Assembly: GCA_003290165.1 (NCBI GenBank)
Contig: QNQO01005809.1
Span: 248,001-312,000, forward strand
DNA: 64,000 nucleotides
Reading direction: 5' to 3'
Source: Berberis thunbergii
Taxonomy: Eukaryota; Streptophyta; Magnoliopsida; Ranunculales; Berberidaceae
Part shown: in pieces, positions 21,205 to 33,088 of the stretch
How positions within the stretch are numbered: position 1 is the first letter of the stretch
Layout: each line of letters starts with the position of its first letter
Position numbers and translations under genes: made by a program
The notes under the pieces: generated by a model
Databases searched by the model: none
Seen by the model: the letters and a program-made list of their open reading frames with translations, nothing else
What the model was told of the DNA's origin: nothing

Positions 21205-22921
21205 TGATAGGGGCATAATTAGGCTATTTTTAGTACCATATTTCTATATATATTTGTAGCTATTACTTGTTAATTATGGTACTAATTGCTATTTTCATGT
21301 TTGTGTAGGTTTCCAATTACAATATATTAAAATAGAAGCAAATTGGCAATTTAGAAATACTAATTGCACAAGGAAACCACAGAAAGAAGAAAATAAGAAT
21401 AAAAATGGGACGATACCTGGCTTTGAGAGATCATCCATCCACAGCCCCCACAACAAGCCCTTACCCTCGTTACAGCCGCAATTTCTTCCTGTACGCTTGC
21501 AACCACAACAAGCTGTCAACCATCATCACAAATCCACGTCCACACATCCATCCAACAATAGCCTCCTAATCCACCGCGCAGCAAGCCACGCATCCTCCCA
21601 CAGCTGTCGTCATCCTCCTTCACAACAACCATTAAGCCCATCGTCCTGAACCCATCATCACCATCGCAGACTTCTCTTCATCATCATCCACGCTTGCAAC
21701 CAGAGCCACCTACCTTCATTGTCCTCTCATCATAGTCACATACCACCACAGTAGGCCTCTGTTCATCTCCTCGTCCTTACAACCACAGTCCCTACTTCCA
21801 TCCTCTCGCCTCATCCCTCTCTTGCCTGATTATCTAATCTCCTCCAGCCACGCAAACACCGACCACCGTCGCCTTATCCCTCCCAACCACTTCTCACCAG
21901 AACAGTCGCACAAGGAGTTGAAAATATCAGTAGCTGAAGAAGCAGATCGCGAAGTGAGCAGGGAGATAAATAATTCAGTCTACTATTTGCAACCCAGCTT
22001 TTACTCAATACCATCATGGATCAGGTTACAGTGTTTTGTTTCATCTCTTAACTCTTTTACTTATTTTAGTTTGATTATTGATTATGGATTACTGTTTGAA
22101 CATAATTAATATGTCTAGCTAAACTCCTCTTAGTTAGGGGTGGATTAGAAGCCCCGAACATGTGCTTTATAAATTAATTGAATTTAATCTTCCTTGCTAT
22201 TAGTGATAGTGTTTTGCTTAACTGCTTTATAGAGAACTTTTCCTTGTATGTTTGTTAAGGTGGCCAACTTAGTAAGCATGCTAGGATCTGGGGCTAGAGT
22301 ATAGGAGAGTTTCACCTAATTGTTATAATCCTATATTCAGAAGTAGTAAATACCAAGGAACGTTGGTAAGGTTAAGTAAAAACCTAGGCAAGAACAAGAT
22401 GATGATTATACTTGTAATTGCCTAGTCAATGTTCATATTTTCCACAAAACTTAATGAACTTAGATTGTTATTTAACTTACGATTCCTGTTTAGATAGCAT
22501 GATAATAATAGTTTGAAAGCGACGCTTAGTTTAATTCAACGAACTTGGGAAAATAATGAGATTAATGCAGTGCGGTCACGATTAGTCTTGAGCATTGTCT
22601 TTCATGAGTTAGCAAGTGATTATTGAAGATTGATTTATAAGCATATGTTTGGTGTGTGGAGATAAACCCTTTGCTAATTTCTCATATTTGCCATCCCTTT
22701 AGTTTAATTATCTTTATAGTAATTTTCGTAGTTATTTCATAATTTAATTTAGAAAATCCAATCCCCTTTTATTTAATTAATTAGGTTGTTAGTTGTCTTT
22801 TAGTTATTATTAGTGAAAATTGACAAACCCTCTAATCCCCAGTCTAGAACGATCTCTACTTATTTTATACTACAATCACAAAGCAGGGTATTAAGTTGTG
22901 TACTACTAAAATAGCGCATCA
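21205..22921 (+). repeat. 5' LTR of Athila-2
   Basis: This 1717-bp LTR runs from TGATAGGGGC to AGCGCATCA. It has a C-rich, T-poor stretch at 21430-21900 and an AT-rich 3' half with the conserved 'agtaagcatgctaggatctgg' block. It pairs with 36636-38327. Confidence 0.85.
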
Positions 22922-22926
22922 ATTTT

Positions 22927-22944
22927 TGGCGTCGTTGCTTGGGA
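22927..22944 (+). other. Primer-binding site of Athila-2 (mutated)
   Basis: The sequence tggcgtcgttgcttggga lies five bases after the LTR end. It differs from the tRNA-Asp-type Athila PBS by a few C-to-T changes. Confidence 0.65.
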
Positions 22945-23038
22945 TTAGAAAAGTTGTTGATTACTTAATTAGTTTTTATTTATTTATTTATTTTTTTGAT
23001 TTTTTTCTTCTTTCTTTCTTTATCTAAGGTATCAGCTC

Positions 23039-23135
23039 ATGCGCAATAGAAGATCTAGCGAAAACTTAGTAGAATACGATTCCGAGCCTGAGAAAACATT
23101 TAGAAGACGAAGGAGAGAAACAAAAGAGCCACAAA
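23039..23135 (+). pseudogene. First segment of Athila-2 gag, cut off by a solo LTR
   Basis: The ATG at 23039 begins MRNRRSSENLVEYDSEPEK and stays open through RRRRRETKEPQ to the target duplication acaaa (23131-23135). Athila-1 shows the same start at 14427. The frame continues on the other side of the insertion at 25537. This segment was therefore the true gag N-terminus before the 2.4-kb insertion separated it from the rest. Confidence 0.8.
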
Positions 23136-25531
23136 TGTCACGCCCCGACCCGCCACGGGAATCGTAGCGTGCCGATGCGTGAACTAACACGTACACAGGC
23201 GGATCGTAACCGGCCACAACATCATAATATAACACATTCTTGATACGAGAAACAAACGAAAATAAGACTACGCTAAAGTTTGAACAAAATAAATATATAA
23301 TTGGTTCGCCCCGCCAGAGTCATAGCGACAAAACCAGTATACAAACATCTAGTTTAGCAATATAGTACATCTGAAACACAGAGGAAGTAAAACATACCCG
23401 TATAGGGTGGACACAACCAAAAACACAAAACGCGCTTACAACGAAAATCGGGGCCTACACGCCACGATCAACAGGAATGCCAACACTGCCTGCACTCCAA
23501 TAGAAGCACACCCCTTGCGGGGTCAGCAAAGCACAAAGCTAGCTGGTGCGAGCGAACTAAATACAAATAATGGAATACTATACAAGAAAAATTCATGCCA
23601 GACAACAATAAATAATCAACAAGTTCTAAAGTCTACATCACACCGTGTCTCTAAGGATAATGTTTCTAAGTTCAAGCAACAACACAAACATTTCAGATTC
23701 CACAATAACTACAAGTTTTCAATATATGCCGGTCATTACACATGATTCAAACATGGTAAATATCAAGGGATGAAAAATAAAGACAATCAGGTTGAAACAA
23801 AAATCCTGTAAAATTCTGTATAAGTGTCTCATATCGTAGGTATCCGCAAACCCTATGAATGTGTCTCACCCAGACACATCCCACAACGTGCACCAGTACC
23901 ACTTCGGGCGTGTTTGTATCCTAATGGGGTGCCATCTACCAGGATACAAACTCAAACATCCCGAACGACTGACCTAACACAGCCAACCTAACATAATCCA
24001 AATCAAGCGCGCTGGGAGGGAAAGCGAGTAATCTCCAAAGCACGTCATCCGGGACCCGTCCTACTGCACTCTATAGTGGCAAGTGCGTGCGGGAGCTCAC
24101 CGCACCTCAGCAAGCTTGCCACATGCAGTAGCGTCCACTATGTCAGGTGCGAGTCATCTCAAGCACCATCCAACTCACGATACTACTATCATAACCAAAT
24201 GTACAACAGGCATTATAGCGGGGTAAAAACACTTATACTACTATCCACATGCACAAATGACAAGTCTGTACATAACCAAATGTACAAATGTGCAATCATA
24301 AACAATTCGACAATTTTATAAAATCACGACTATGCCAGGGTCCCAACATGACCCAAATCACCACAATAAATTTATTCGAGTCGATTAGCATACATGCTCA
24401 AGACTCGAAAATCCACGGTAAAACATGATATACTATGCAAACTCGAAAACAAAGCATACAAGTCTCATGTCATTACACCAAAGCCTAATCACACCAAAAT
24501 TACTATTCGATTTCATTCAAGTGTCATGCTTTCCGAAAATCCAATGCATAATTCAATCACACATAACTAACACAATCCTCGAAATATCTGAAAACTCCGA
24601 ATTTTGGATTTGGATTCAATTCTACACAATTGACGGTATAATGCAAAAATTCAATTCAGGATTTCAAATACTTATTTCTTAAAATAAAAATTATAGTTCC
24701 ACTCACCTGGCAGAATGGATTTTCAAAACCCAATTCCTACCGGTCGAAGCTCCAAACACGCAAAACCACGAAAATTCTAAAACTGCAAGGCGGACTCGAA
24801 AATGAGTAAACTAGCCAAAAACTGAAATAAATAAATAAATACAATCGGCACGTGACTGAAAGAAAAACTTACAAGCAATAGGAATTTGGCAACCACTTCG
24901 CCGAAACCCAAAGTTGGGCGAAAACGCGCTGAAACCCACCCTACACCGGTTTGATCGCTACCAAACTACACAACAGCCCGCAAAAGAGTCTAAGGACACT
25001 CGGAGTCACGAAAATGAGGCTCACCCACGCACCCAAAGCCCGGATTCAAGTCGAGGAACCCTCCAAACAAACATGCACCCTGATGTTTTATGAAAAAATT
25101 TTGGCCAACCCCAAAACAACTTTGCATGTCGGTTCTAAGGGCTCCCAAGGACGCCACCAAGGCCCCAACACGACTGATCGGAGCTAAGAAAATCGATCAA
25201 ACCCCAACCCAAATGAAAACTGATTTTTTTTCGAAAACAAACAACTGAGAAATGAAGAGGGAAAGAGGAGAGGACGAACCGAGGAGGAGGAGGTGAGATT
25301 GGGGGACGATAATCCACCAAAACCGCCGAGAAATTCCTGGAGGAGGCGAAGAAGTCGCAGAGTCGCTTGCTGCTGGAACGAAAAGAAAACCAAAAAAGAG
25401 AAAATAGAAAAAAGAAGAAAAGGGGGGGAGGGTCGTTTCATTTTAAGGGGTGGGTGGCTATGTGCCCCCACCACCTTTGCTGAGTACACCCCGCCCTAAA
25501 AATAATTTTTTTTTAAAACGCAGGTTTCACA
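23136..25531. mobile_element. Solo LTR inside Athila-2 gag
   Basis: This 2396-bp insertion starts TGTCACGCCCCGACC and ends AGGTTTCACA, with TG...CA termini. It is flanked by a perfect 5-bp target duplication, acaaa (23131-23135 and 25532-25536). Removing it restores the gag order seen in Athila-1 ('cacaaacatctagctctg'). It contains no gag or pol motifs, so it is best read as a solo LTR from LTR-LTR recombination. A TGTCACGCCCC start and a >2-kb length are common in chromovirus (Tekay/Del-type) LTRs; that lineage call is inference. Short frames inside (for example 23407-23745 and 25184-25489) show no domain and are not called. Confidence 0.85.
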
Positions 25532-26537
25532 ACAAACATCTAGCTCTGAATCTGAAGAGTTTGACATGGGAAATAATAGATCTATTAAAGAACTTTCGGC
25601 ATCCACCTTGGACAATGCCGCACCCTTGTGCATTCAGTATCCATTAGCCGCGCAGGGCAAGACTGAGTCATTCAAGCTGAAATCCAGCCTACTTCATCAT
25701 ATTCCGAAGTATCATGGTCTTTCTATAGGGGATCCAAATAAACATTTAAATGAATTTGAAGTTGTATGTTCCAGTATGACGCCAATAAATGTGGATGAAA
25801 ACATCATAAAGTTGAGAGCGTTCCCCTTTTCTCTGGCTGATAGGGCTAAGGATTGGCTCTATGAACTACCTTCCAGAATAGTATATTCTTGGGAGAGCAT
25901 AAAGAAGGTGTTTCTAGAGAAATTCTTCCCAACTTCCAAAATTATCTTGTTGAGGAAGAAAATCAGTGGCATACAGCAAGGTCTAGAAGAATCATATCCG
26001 GCTTACTATGAGCGCTTCAAAACTCTCATAGCATCATGCCCGCAACATCAGAAGAAAAAGAAACTCCTGATTCAATACTTTTATGAGGGATTGCTTCCTC
26101 TTGAGCGACAGATGTTAGATGCAGTGGCAGGAGGAGCTTTGGTTGATAAAACTCCAGTAGCAGCAATGACTTTGATTGCAAACCGAGCTTTAAATGCCCA
26201 ACAGTATGAAGGAATTGGAGAGTCGTCACGCCAAGTCAATGAGGTAAGTACTAATTCTAGTTTGGAAGCTCAAATGGCTAATCTTACCTCACTTGTGACT
26301 CAAGCTCTAGGGAAGCCAAATGTGCTAGGAGTTGCACAAGTTTGCGGCGTGTGTACTAAGTCAGGACATCCATCTGATCAATGTCCTCAACTGATTGAGA
26401 ATGGAGGTTGGGAGAATGTCAATGCAGTAGGTTTTCAAGGGAAAAATCACTATAGGAATAATCCTTATTCGAACACCTACAATGAAGGTTGGAGAAATCA
26501 CCCAAGTTTTAAATGGAGAAATTCAGAACAACCTTAA
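25532..26537 (+). CDS. Athila-2 gag, main open segment
   Basis: This frame is open from the target duplication. Its first ATG is 25566, giving 323 codons. Residues about 55-160 are the Gag core (GDPNKHLNEFEVVCSSM, RAFPFSLADRAKDWLYELP, FLEKFFPTSKIILLRKKISGI). ESYPAYYERFKTLIASCPQHQ and YFYEGLLPLERQMLDA follow. Residues 260-273 form a C-x2-C-x4-H-x4-C zinc knuckle (CGVCTKSGHPSDQC) for RNA binding in the particle. The first 33 codons of the original gene lie at 23039-23135 beyond the solo LTR. It is the best-preserved gag in the window. A stop after residue 323 separates it from protease. Confidence 0.85.
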
Positions 26538-27271
26538 CAACAGGCTTCGAATCGGCCACCCCTTGGTTTCGCCCAAAGGTAACCAGAACCACCTCAGCAC
26601 AATTCAGGAATGCGCCTTAATTATGATGAGATTTTGAAATCGTTGATTATTTCTTAGCAGAACCAATCAAAAGATATAGCAGATTTGAAACTACAAATGG
26701 GACAGATGGCCTAGTTTATTGGACAAATTCGCGAGCAAGGAAAACTTCCTAGTTCTACCATTCCAGATTCGAAAGGTGGGTTTGAAACTGCAAAAACATT
26801 TACATTGAGGAGTGGTAGGCAAATTGAGAATGATCCAATAGTCCCTAAACATAGTCGAAATAGGGAAACTGAGTAACATAAGGATTCTCCAGCCATCATT
26901 GAAACACCAGAACTCCAAGGTAAAAAGGTGAGCATTCCAAATTCAGTTTCTGCTAATCTTGTTCCACCTTTTGTGCCTTTTTCAGGTAGGTTTGCCAAAT
27001 CTAGAAAAGATGAACATGATAAGGAAATTTTGGAAACTTTCCGAAAAGTCCAAGTCAATATTCCGCTTCTTGATGCTATTAAGTAAGTGCCTAAGTAAGC
27101 AAAATTTTTGAAGGAGCTTTGCACAACAAAGAAACGACTTCAAAACGGATAGGTAGTTAAGGTAAGTGAGAATGTCTCCGCAGTTCTTCAAAGGAAATTG
27201 TCACCGAAATGTAAGGATCCATGTAGTTTCACTATCCCTTGTGTTATCGGTAATACTAAATTGACAATGCA
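26538..27271 (+). pseudogene. Athila-2 gag-protease linker, broken
   Basis: This matches Athila-1 15530-15910 and 16905-17220. It contains IENDPIVPKHSRN-like, ANLVPPFVPF-like and KVSENV-like segments across several frames and stops. It includes the empty site (26935-26955) that corresponds to the DNA-transposon insertion point in Athila-1. Confidence 0.7.
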
Positions 27272-28114
27272 ATGTTAGAGTTAGGTGCCTCAATTAATGT
27301 TATGCCATATTCTGTTTATCGTTCTATGAATCTCGGGGAACTAAAAAATGATGGTGTAATTATTCAATTGGCTGACCACTCTAATGCATATCCACGAGGT
27401 TTGTTGGAAGATGTGTTGGTGCAGGTTAACCATTTAATTTTCCCAGCAGATTTCTATGTGCTTGAGATGGAAGATTCAAAATTTTCAGCACCTTTGCCTC
27501 TTCTTTTAGGGCACACTTTCATGAAAACTGCGAAGACAAATATTGATGTACATGCGAGGAAACTGACCATGGAATTTGATGGTGATGTGATTGGCTTCAA
27601 CATCTTTGAAGCCATGAGATATTCTATTAAAAATCATTCTTATTTTTCTATTAATGTGAATGACAATTTGGCCCAGAAATTGTCAGACCTCATAAACGAG
27701 GATGAACTTGAGACCAACATCACTACTGTCGTTGGATATGAGAGCAATGGAGTTCCCTATGACACAAAGAAGCTGAAGAAATTTCAGTTGAATGAGCTTG
27801 AAAAGATTCAGGATGAGGCTTATGGTAGTAAAAGCAATTATAAGGAGAACACCATAGTTTTTCATGATCAGATGATCCATGGAAATACTTTTGTCATTGG
27901 AATGAAAGTCTTGTTTTTCCAATCATGTCTTAGAACTGGTAAGTTACGTTCTGAATGGGTTGGTCCTTTTATTGTTACTAATGTTTTTCCCCATGGTGTT
28001 ATACAAATTAAGAGTGTGGTGAAACAACATCGACTTAAGCCCTATTATGAGTCATTTGTGGAACATGACGTGGAGGACGTATCACTCCATGTTTCCACTT
28101 ATTCTGAGGATTAA
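27272..28114 (+). CDS. Protease and integrase-tail fusion ORF of Athila-2
   Basis: This is an open frame of 280 codons. Residues 1-170 are the Athila protease (LELGASINVMPYS, GVIIQLADHSNAYPRGLLEDVLVQ, PLLLGHTFMK). The active-site Asp is Glu3 where DLGAS is expected. At about residue 170 the sequence passes from VGYESNGVPYDTKKL (protease linker, like Athila-1 17690-17730) straight into [16 protein letters not shown] (integrase C-terminal region, like Athila-1 20370-20410). It then runs to the element's normal end SLHVSTYSED. RT, RNase H and the integrase core are cleanly deleted in frame, about 2.6 kb by comparison with Athila-1. No enzymatic activity is expected. Confidence 0.85.
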   Translation: MLELGASINVMPYSVYRSMNLGELKNDGVIIQLADHSNAYPRGLLEDVLVQVNHLIFPADFYVLEMEDSKFSAPLPLLLGHTFMKTAKTNIDVHARKLTMEFDGDVIGFNIFEAMRYSIKNHSYFSINVNDNLAQKLSDLINEDELETNITTVVGYESNGVPYDTKKLKKFQLNELEKIQDEAYGSKSNYKENTIVFHDQMIHGNTFVIGMKVLFFQSCLRTGKLRSEWVGPFIVTNVFPHGVIQIKSVVKQHRLKPYYESFVEHDVEDVSLHVSTYSED

Positions 28115-29356
28115 TTGGAGATACCGTCAGGCTGCACGACGTTAAGACAAACTTTTTTTGGGAGGCAACCCAATCAGATTTGCTTTCTTTATCCCTTTAT
28201 TTTCTTTTTGCTTTTGTTTGTTAGTAGTTTGTTTTTCCGCGTTTAAATCTTTCATTACATGTGCTATAATCTATTAACAGTGAGGACAATGTTAGGTTTA
28301 AGTGTGGGGGGAACAAAACGTTGTTTTTATTTAAAAAAAAATAAAAAATGTTGGTTTTTATTTTCTTTGTTGGTATTAGTGTCATAAAAATAAAATAAAA
28401 TAAAATAAAAAATTATAGTTGTTTTGAGTCTTAGGATATTTTCCAACACAATGATGAGATTTGGTTTTTAATTGCATGACTTTAAGGTGATTTATAAACA
28501 TGATTTAAGATATAATATTATTCTTTGGTTAATGTTTATTTATAGTTATCATATGCAAATTCACATGTAATCAATTTAGTAATTGGTACTCATAGCATGC
28601 TTAGTTGAATTTAACTCATTATAACCCATATGTGAGTTTTGAGCCTATTGTTCCTTTGATTTTGAGAGTTTTTAGCTAGGTCATCTTTTATTTCTTTTGT
28701 CAATAATAATTCGTTGCATCATCTCAATTTTGTTTGCTTTGGTTGCTACTTGGATTGCTTTCAAAATTAAGAATTAAACACTAGAACTTGTATTAATTTC
28801 GTTCATAGCATCATATTGAATTGCATGACATGCTTGACATGATAAAGGCACCTAGTTTCCACCATTGCCAACTAAGCCCGATCCATAATATATTTCCTTT
28901 AGGTTAACCGCATTGAGCTTGTTATTAAGTTTTTTGTTTCATTACCCTCAGTTTATATCCCTAACCTAATCAAAAGAGTGGAGTATAATTTGATTTGCAA
29001 AGACTTTATTGTGGTTCAAGGTATGTTGAAAAGCAATGGTGGGGGAAGACCCTTGTGGTAAACAGTTCAAGAAGAAAGAGCTGCAAAAAAAAAAAAGTTA
29101 CAAAAGGAATACAAGTCCTTATCTATATCCATTCAGTATTATAGTACCATACAGATAGTTCAATTCTTTTCAGTAGATACAAAATAATTGTTGAAGCTCT
29201 TCATTATCAATGGGCCACCTAGTCATTTTCCCACTTATGTCTTGAACCATATGATTCTTTGCTAATGTCTCTAATCTTATTGCATGTTTTCACCATTTCT
29301 TCAAGCCCTTTGAAAATTTCATATCCGTTCTTTCTCTTCCCTTGACCCATGGCCCC
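28115..29356 (+). other. Athila-2 3' non-coding region, left part
   Basis: This region follows the pol stop. It has a polypurine-like tract at 28295-28314 ('ggtttaagtgtggggggaac'), an AAAAT-type microsatellite at 28388-28410 and an A11 run near 29088. I see no coding frame. Its last ~270 bases match Athila-1 at 38330-38640. It ends at gcccc (29352-29356), the target site of Athila-3, and continues at 36066. Confidence 0.7.
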
Positions 29357-31164
29357 TGATATACACGTAATTATTACAAAATATATCCCTTAATTTATAT
29401 ATGTTAGTGCTTCAATTAATATATCTTATTCTAATTATTTCATTTTTATGTTTTTGTAGGAATCTGCGCGCGTGAACGATAAGATCGCATTAAGGCGGCA
29501 ATTTGAGGAAATTATTAATCTGTTGATTCTAACGGTGGTACAAAAGAGTGGTTCACACATCCAAGTCCAAGCCCAAGCCCAGGAAGTTAGAATCCTAAGC
29601 CCAACAATAGGGAAACCCTATTTAGGTATTCTCTTCCTTTTTCTATAAAAAGGGGGTCTCGTCCACATCTTTGCTCTCTCTTTTCGAATCTCTTTTCTTG
29701 CCTGCCGCCATCACTACCTCCATCCGGGCAGAGACATAGACCCCTGTGTCTCTCGCCACTAACCAACCACCATCTCGCCACCGTCACTAACCACCCTGTT
29801 CACTGTACAAACGTCGACCTCATCACCGTCCTCGCCACCGTCATCCCTGTCCATAACACAGCCGCCACCACCATCTCCTTCTCTCTCTCTCACAGCCACC
29901 ATCACCCGAGCACCATCGCCACCACTGCGCGCACGGCACTGCCGCGAAACAGGGAGCATCTCCATATTTCTCTCCCCCTCGTTGCCGCCACTGTTCCTTC
30001 TCTTCATCTCGAGCTCCTTCCTGCATCACTCTCTCACGACCACCGCCGCAAGCGGCGCGTCAGCCGGCACACAACATCCGCGACAGAGTCTCCACCACCC
30101 CGCAACAGGGAGTCCCTGTTCCTCGTCCTCCTTTGCGTTTGAGTTGATTTCACTGCTTCCTCAACCTCTCTCTGTCTTCTTGCAGGTACAGGAACCCAAC
30201 CAGAAGTGAGGAAGCTCGCGAGGAGCGGAGAATAGCGGCGGAGTTGGTCGCGTCTCGCTGGAGAAGACGAAGGAAGCAGCAGAGCGGGTTTCGCGCGGGA
30301 GAAACTGTTTTTCATTTTTGAAAAACAGCTGGGGCTATTTGCACCCCGAAAACTTGTAAGAGCCACCACATTGTAAATTTATCTGTTTTCCTCGGGATTC
30401 ATGCGCGGACAGGAAGTGATGGATTCCTCCTCGATTGATGCTGTGACCACCACCACCATGAGTCACTAAACCCCACGCAAGGTGAAGAGGTGAACTCCTA
30501 GATGTAACGCACTAGATTAGTAATTGATTCGCTTTAAGTGTTCACGATGAATAATGATGTTTAATGATTCTCACTTTTATTTAATATAGAAATTTATGTT
30601 ATTTTAGTGACAGAGATTTCATAGATTTCTTCGTAGATTTTTATTACTCCGGTGATTATCCTTTCTTCTCCATATAAGCTTAGTCACGCTTTTCTTATGT
30701 GTGGAATGTTTAAATATTAATTGATTCCGGTAGGTTAGTTATATGTGATCGTCATTTATTACGGTATTGTCTCCGGATATATCGTAAGTTTAAGATATCA
30801 CATATGACAAACCTTTGTGTTTTCTTAGAAGAAGTGAAATTTTAAATTCATTTACATTAGGGTATATTAATGATTAAAAGATTATTTTTCTGATTACGTC
30901 GTTTGGGATGTGAAACACGTAGTTGAGTCATCATAGCGAATCAATACTAGTTGGCGTGTAAAGTCTAGGAGGGATTCTTGGAACCTTGTGATTTTCTCAA
31001 ACTTAGTTTTCATTAAATTAAATTCAATTCTGTATTTTAAATTTGTTAGAATTTATTTTAGTTTCGCATAGTTTGTCTTCCTTAACCTTATTTTGTAGAT
31101 CGTTTTTCCTCGTGGGATCGACACCCCATTCTTTACTGCAATTGACCGCGTGTATTGTTTGGGC
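29357..31164 (+). repeat. 5' LTR of Athila-3
   Basis: This 1808-bp LTR loses its last bases ('gtaatca') at the internal deletion. A TATA-like 'ttctataaaaaggggg' at 29640-29655 precedes a C-rich leader-like stretch (29690-30180). Frames of 62-111 codons on the minus strand here recur in the 3' LTR because the LTRs are copies; no domain is recognisable. Confidence 0.85.
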
Positions 31165-31768
31165 CTTCCTGATGCACTTTGGAGAAGTAAAACAAATCTT
31201 GGAGAAGATGGTGAATCCTGATAGGAAGGATTGGTCCTTGCGCCTTCCTGATGCACTTTGGGCCTACCGTACTGCTTATAAGACAATTCTCGGGATGTCT
31301 CCATATCGACTTATATATGGAAAAACATGTCATTTACCTGTTGAGTTAGAACATCGCGCTTATTGGGCCATAAAAAGCACTAACTTTGATCTCAATGATG
31401 CAGGTATTCAGCGGAAACTTCAGTTGGCTGAAATTGAGGAGTTGCTGAATGATGCATATGACAATTCCCGAATATACAAGGCGAAGATGAAAACAGCTCA
31501 TGATAAGCAAATTCTGAGGAAACATTTCGAGCCCAACCAACGAGTCTATCTCTATGACTCACGCCTTTATCTTCATCCTGGCAAGCTAAAATCGAGATGG
31601 ACGGGCCCATTCATGGTAAAACAAGTTTTTCCCTATGGATCCATAGAAATTGAAGATCCAACAGATGGGAGAGTATTTAGAGTCAATGGGCAACGGTTGA
31701 AGCATTATGTGGAGCGAGTAGAGGTGCCAGAAGAGATCTCTCTAGTTGCCCCTGTCTACTTGATTTGA
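31165..31768 (+). CDS. Integrase C-terminal region of Athila-3, fused to LTR sequence
   Basis: The open frame runs 31043-31768 (241 codons). Its first ~40 codons are LTR, and the rest is integrase. Recognisable parts are [69 protein letters not shown] and the C-terminal domain [20 protein letters not shown], ending SLVAPVYLI. The catalytic core and zinc domain are absent. A short duplication around 'ccttcctgatgcactttgg' (31163-31184 and 31243-31262) marks the deletion junction. The product would lack integrase activity. Confidence 0.85.
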
Positions 31769-33088
31769 TTCACTTTAATTTTCTTTTTTCTTTTTCTTTT
31801 TATTTTTCAGTTATTATTATTATTATTTTGGTTTAGTTTAGGCTGTTGCTTTTATGTTTTTCTTTTAGTGTTTCAGGTTATTTTAGGTGTTGCTCTTGGA
31901 GTCACTTGGAGCTCATCATCCCATATGTTCCTTTCTCCCGTCGGTATGAATTTCTTATATTTTGGTGACTGTGAGGACATTGTCTATTTGAAATTGGTAA
32001 AGCTTCACCATGGTAATATCACTCTAACCCTCCTCTTTTCTTTTGCCTTACTTTGTCATGATTATTATTTCATACATTGAGGACAATTTTTGATTTAGGT
32101 TTGGGGGTGTGATTTATTAGATTTTTTATGCAATTTTCAAAAATCTTTGAGTTTAAAATGTATTTTACAATTAAACCGAGTCATTTTTGTGTTCTACTCA
32201 ATCTCCATTGAATACTTAGATGATTATGGTAATTGTGTAAAATCTTCTTGAAAATGCATTTGAAATCCGAACTCTTGGTGAATATAAAAAAAAAAAGAAA
32301 AAGGTTTTGAGTTCTTTTTAATTTTAGAGAATAATTTTGTTGCTTTAATTTTGAGAAAACACATACTAGCACGTGTCACATAGTATATTAGTGGAAAACA
32401 TGATATTTGATAGTATCCTTATGTTAGATGTATTTCGTGAGACTTTTCAACTCGACTATTCATGCACTATAAGCCAAGTCAACATGATTTGAAGTTGATT
32501 AGTGAGGTATTGAACTAGAAAACTTTAGAATAATAGTGGAGACTTAACCCTTGTGAGTTTTGAGCCATTCTTTATTTCTTGAGGGTTATTAATTACATTC
32601 TGATTTTTCTTGAGTCCGCACTATTTCATTGATGATCTCATTATTCTTGATTTTCTTATTGATTGCTTTAAGAATGACATAAAAATTGAATCTTTCCACT
32701 AGAACTTCTTGCTTTATTTAGTTGAGATGTCCTAGTACTAACTAGAACTTATGAGTGATATAGGCATTTCTTTCTTTAAACCATTTTTAGCCTTTTAGCC
32801 TACCCAATAATAAATATCCATTTGCAGCCCTTTGAGCCTTTAGATAGCATTTTCTTTGTTATCCCCATTCCCAATACCTACTCCAATCAAGGAGTAATAC
32901 ATTTATTATTTTATCCTTACCCAATTTTCTGAGAATGTATCCGGTGAGATATATTTATGGAATGGGCAAATAAAAAAATAAAAAAAAAGATATTTCATGC
33001 ACCCTCTAAGTAAAAGTGTTGGATTGTATCAATGGGGAAAAGCATGTCAAAAAAAAAAAAAAAATTTGCGATTGAAGAAGAAAATAAT
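31769..33088 (+). other. Athila-3 3' non-coding region, left part
   Basis: This is AT-rich sequence with no supported gene. It holds 'ttgaggacaatttttgattt' and 'aggtttgggggtgtg' at about 32078-32110, the same internal polypurine-like arrangement as in Athila-1 and Athila-2, and A-rich runs at 32287 and 33050. Confidence 0.6.

Noticed and set aside
21822..22109. 95-codon plus-strand frame
   Set aside because: It is within the Athila-2 5' LTR, and the same position in the 3' LTR does not keep the frame.
24951..25499. Frames of 61-101 codons near the end of the solo LTR
   Set aside because: Low-complexity and on both strands. They are inside an LTR bounded by a target duplication.
29587..30369. 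Several 60-110-codon minus-strand frames, repeated at 34763-35527
   Set aside because: They lie in the two LTRs of Athila-3 and recur only because the LTRs are copies. Composition is C/G-rich with frequent CGR-type codons and there is no recognisable domain.
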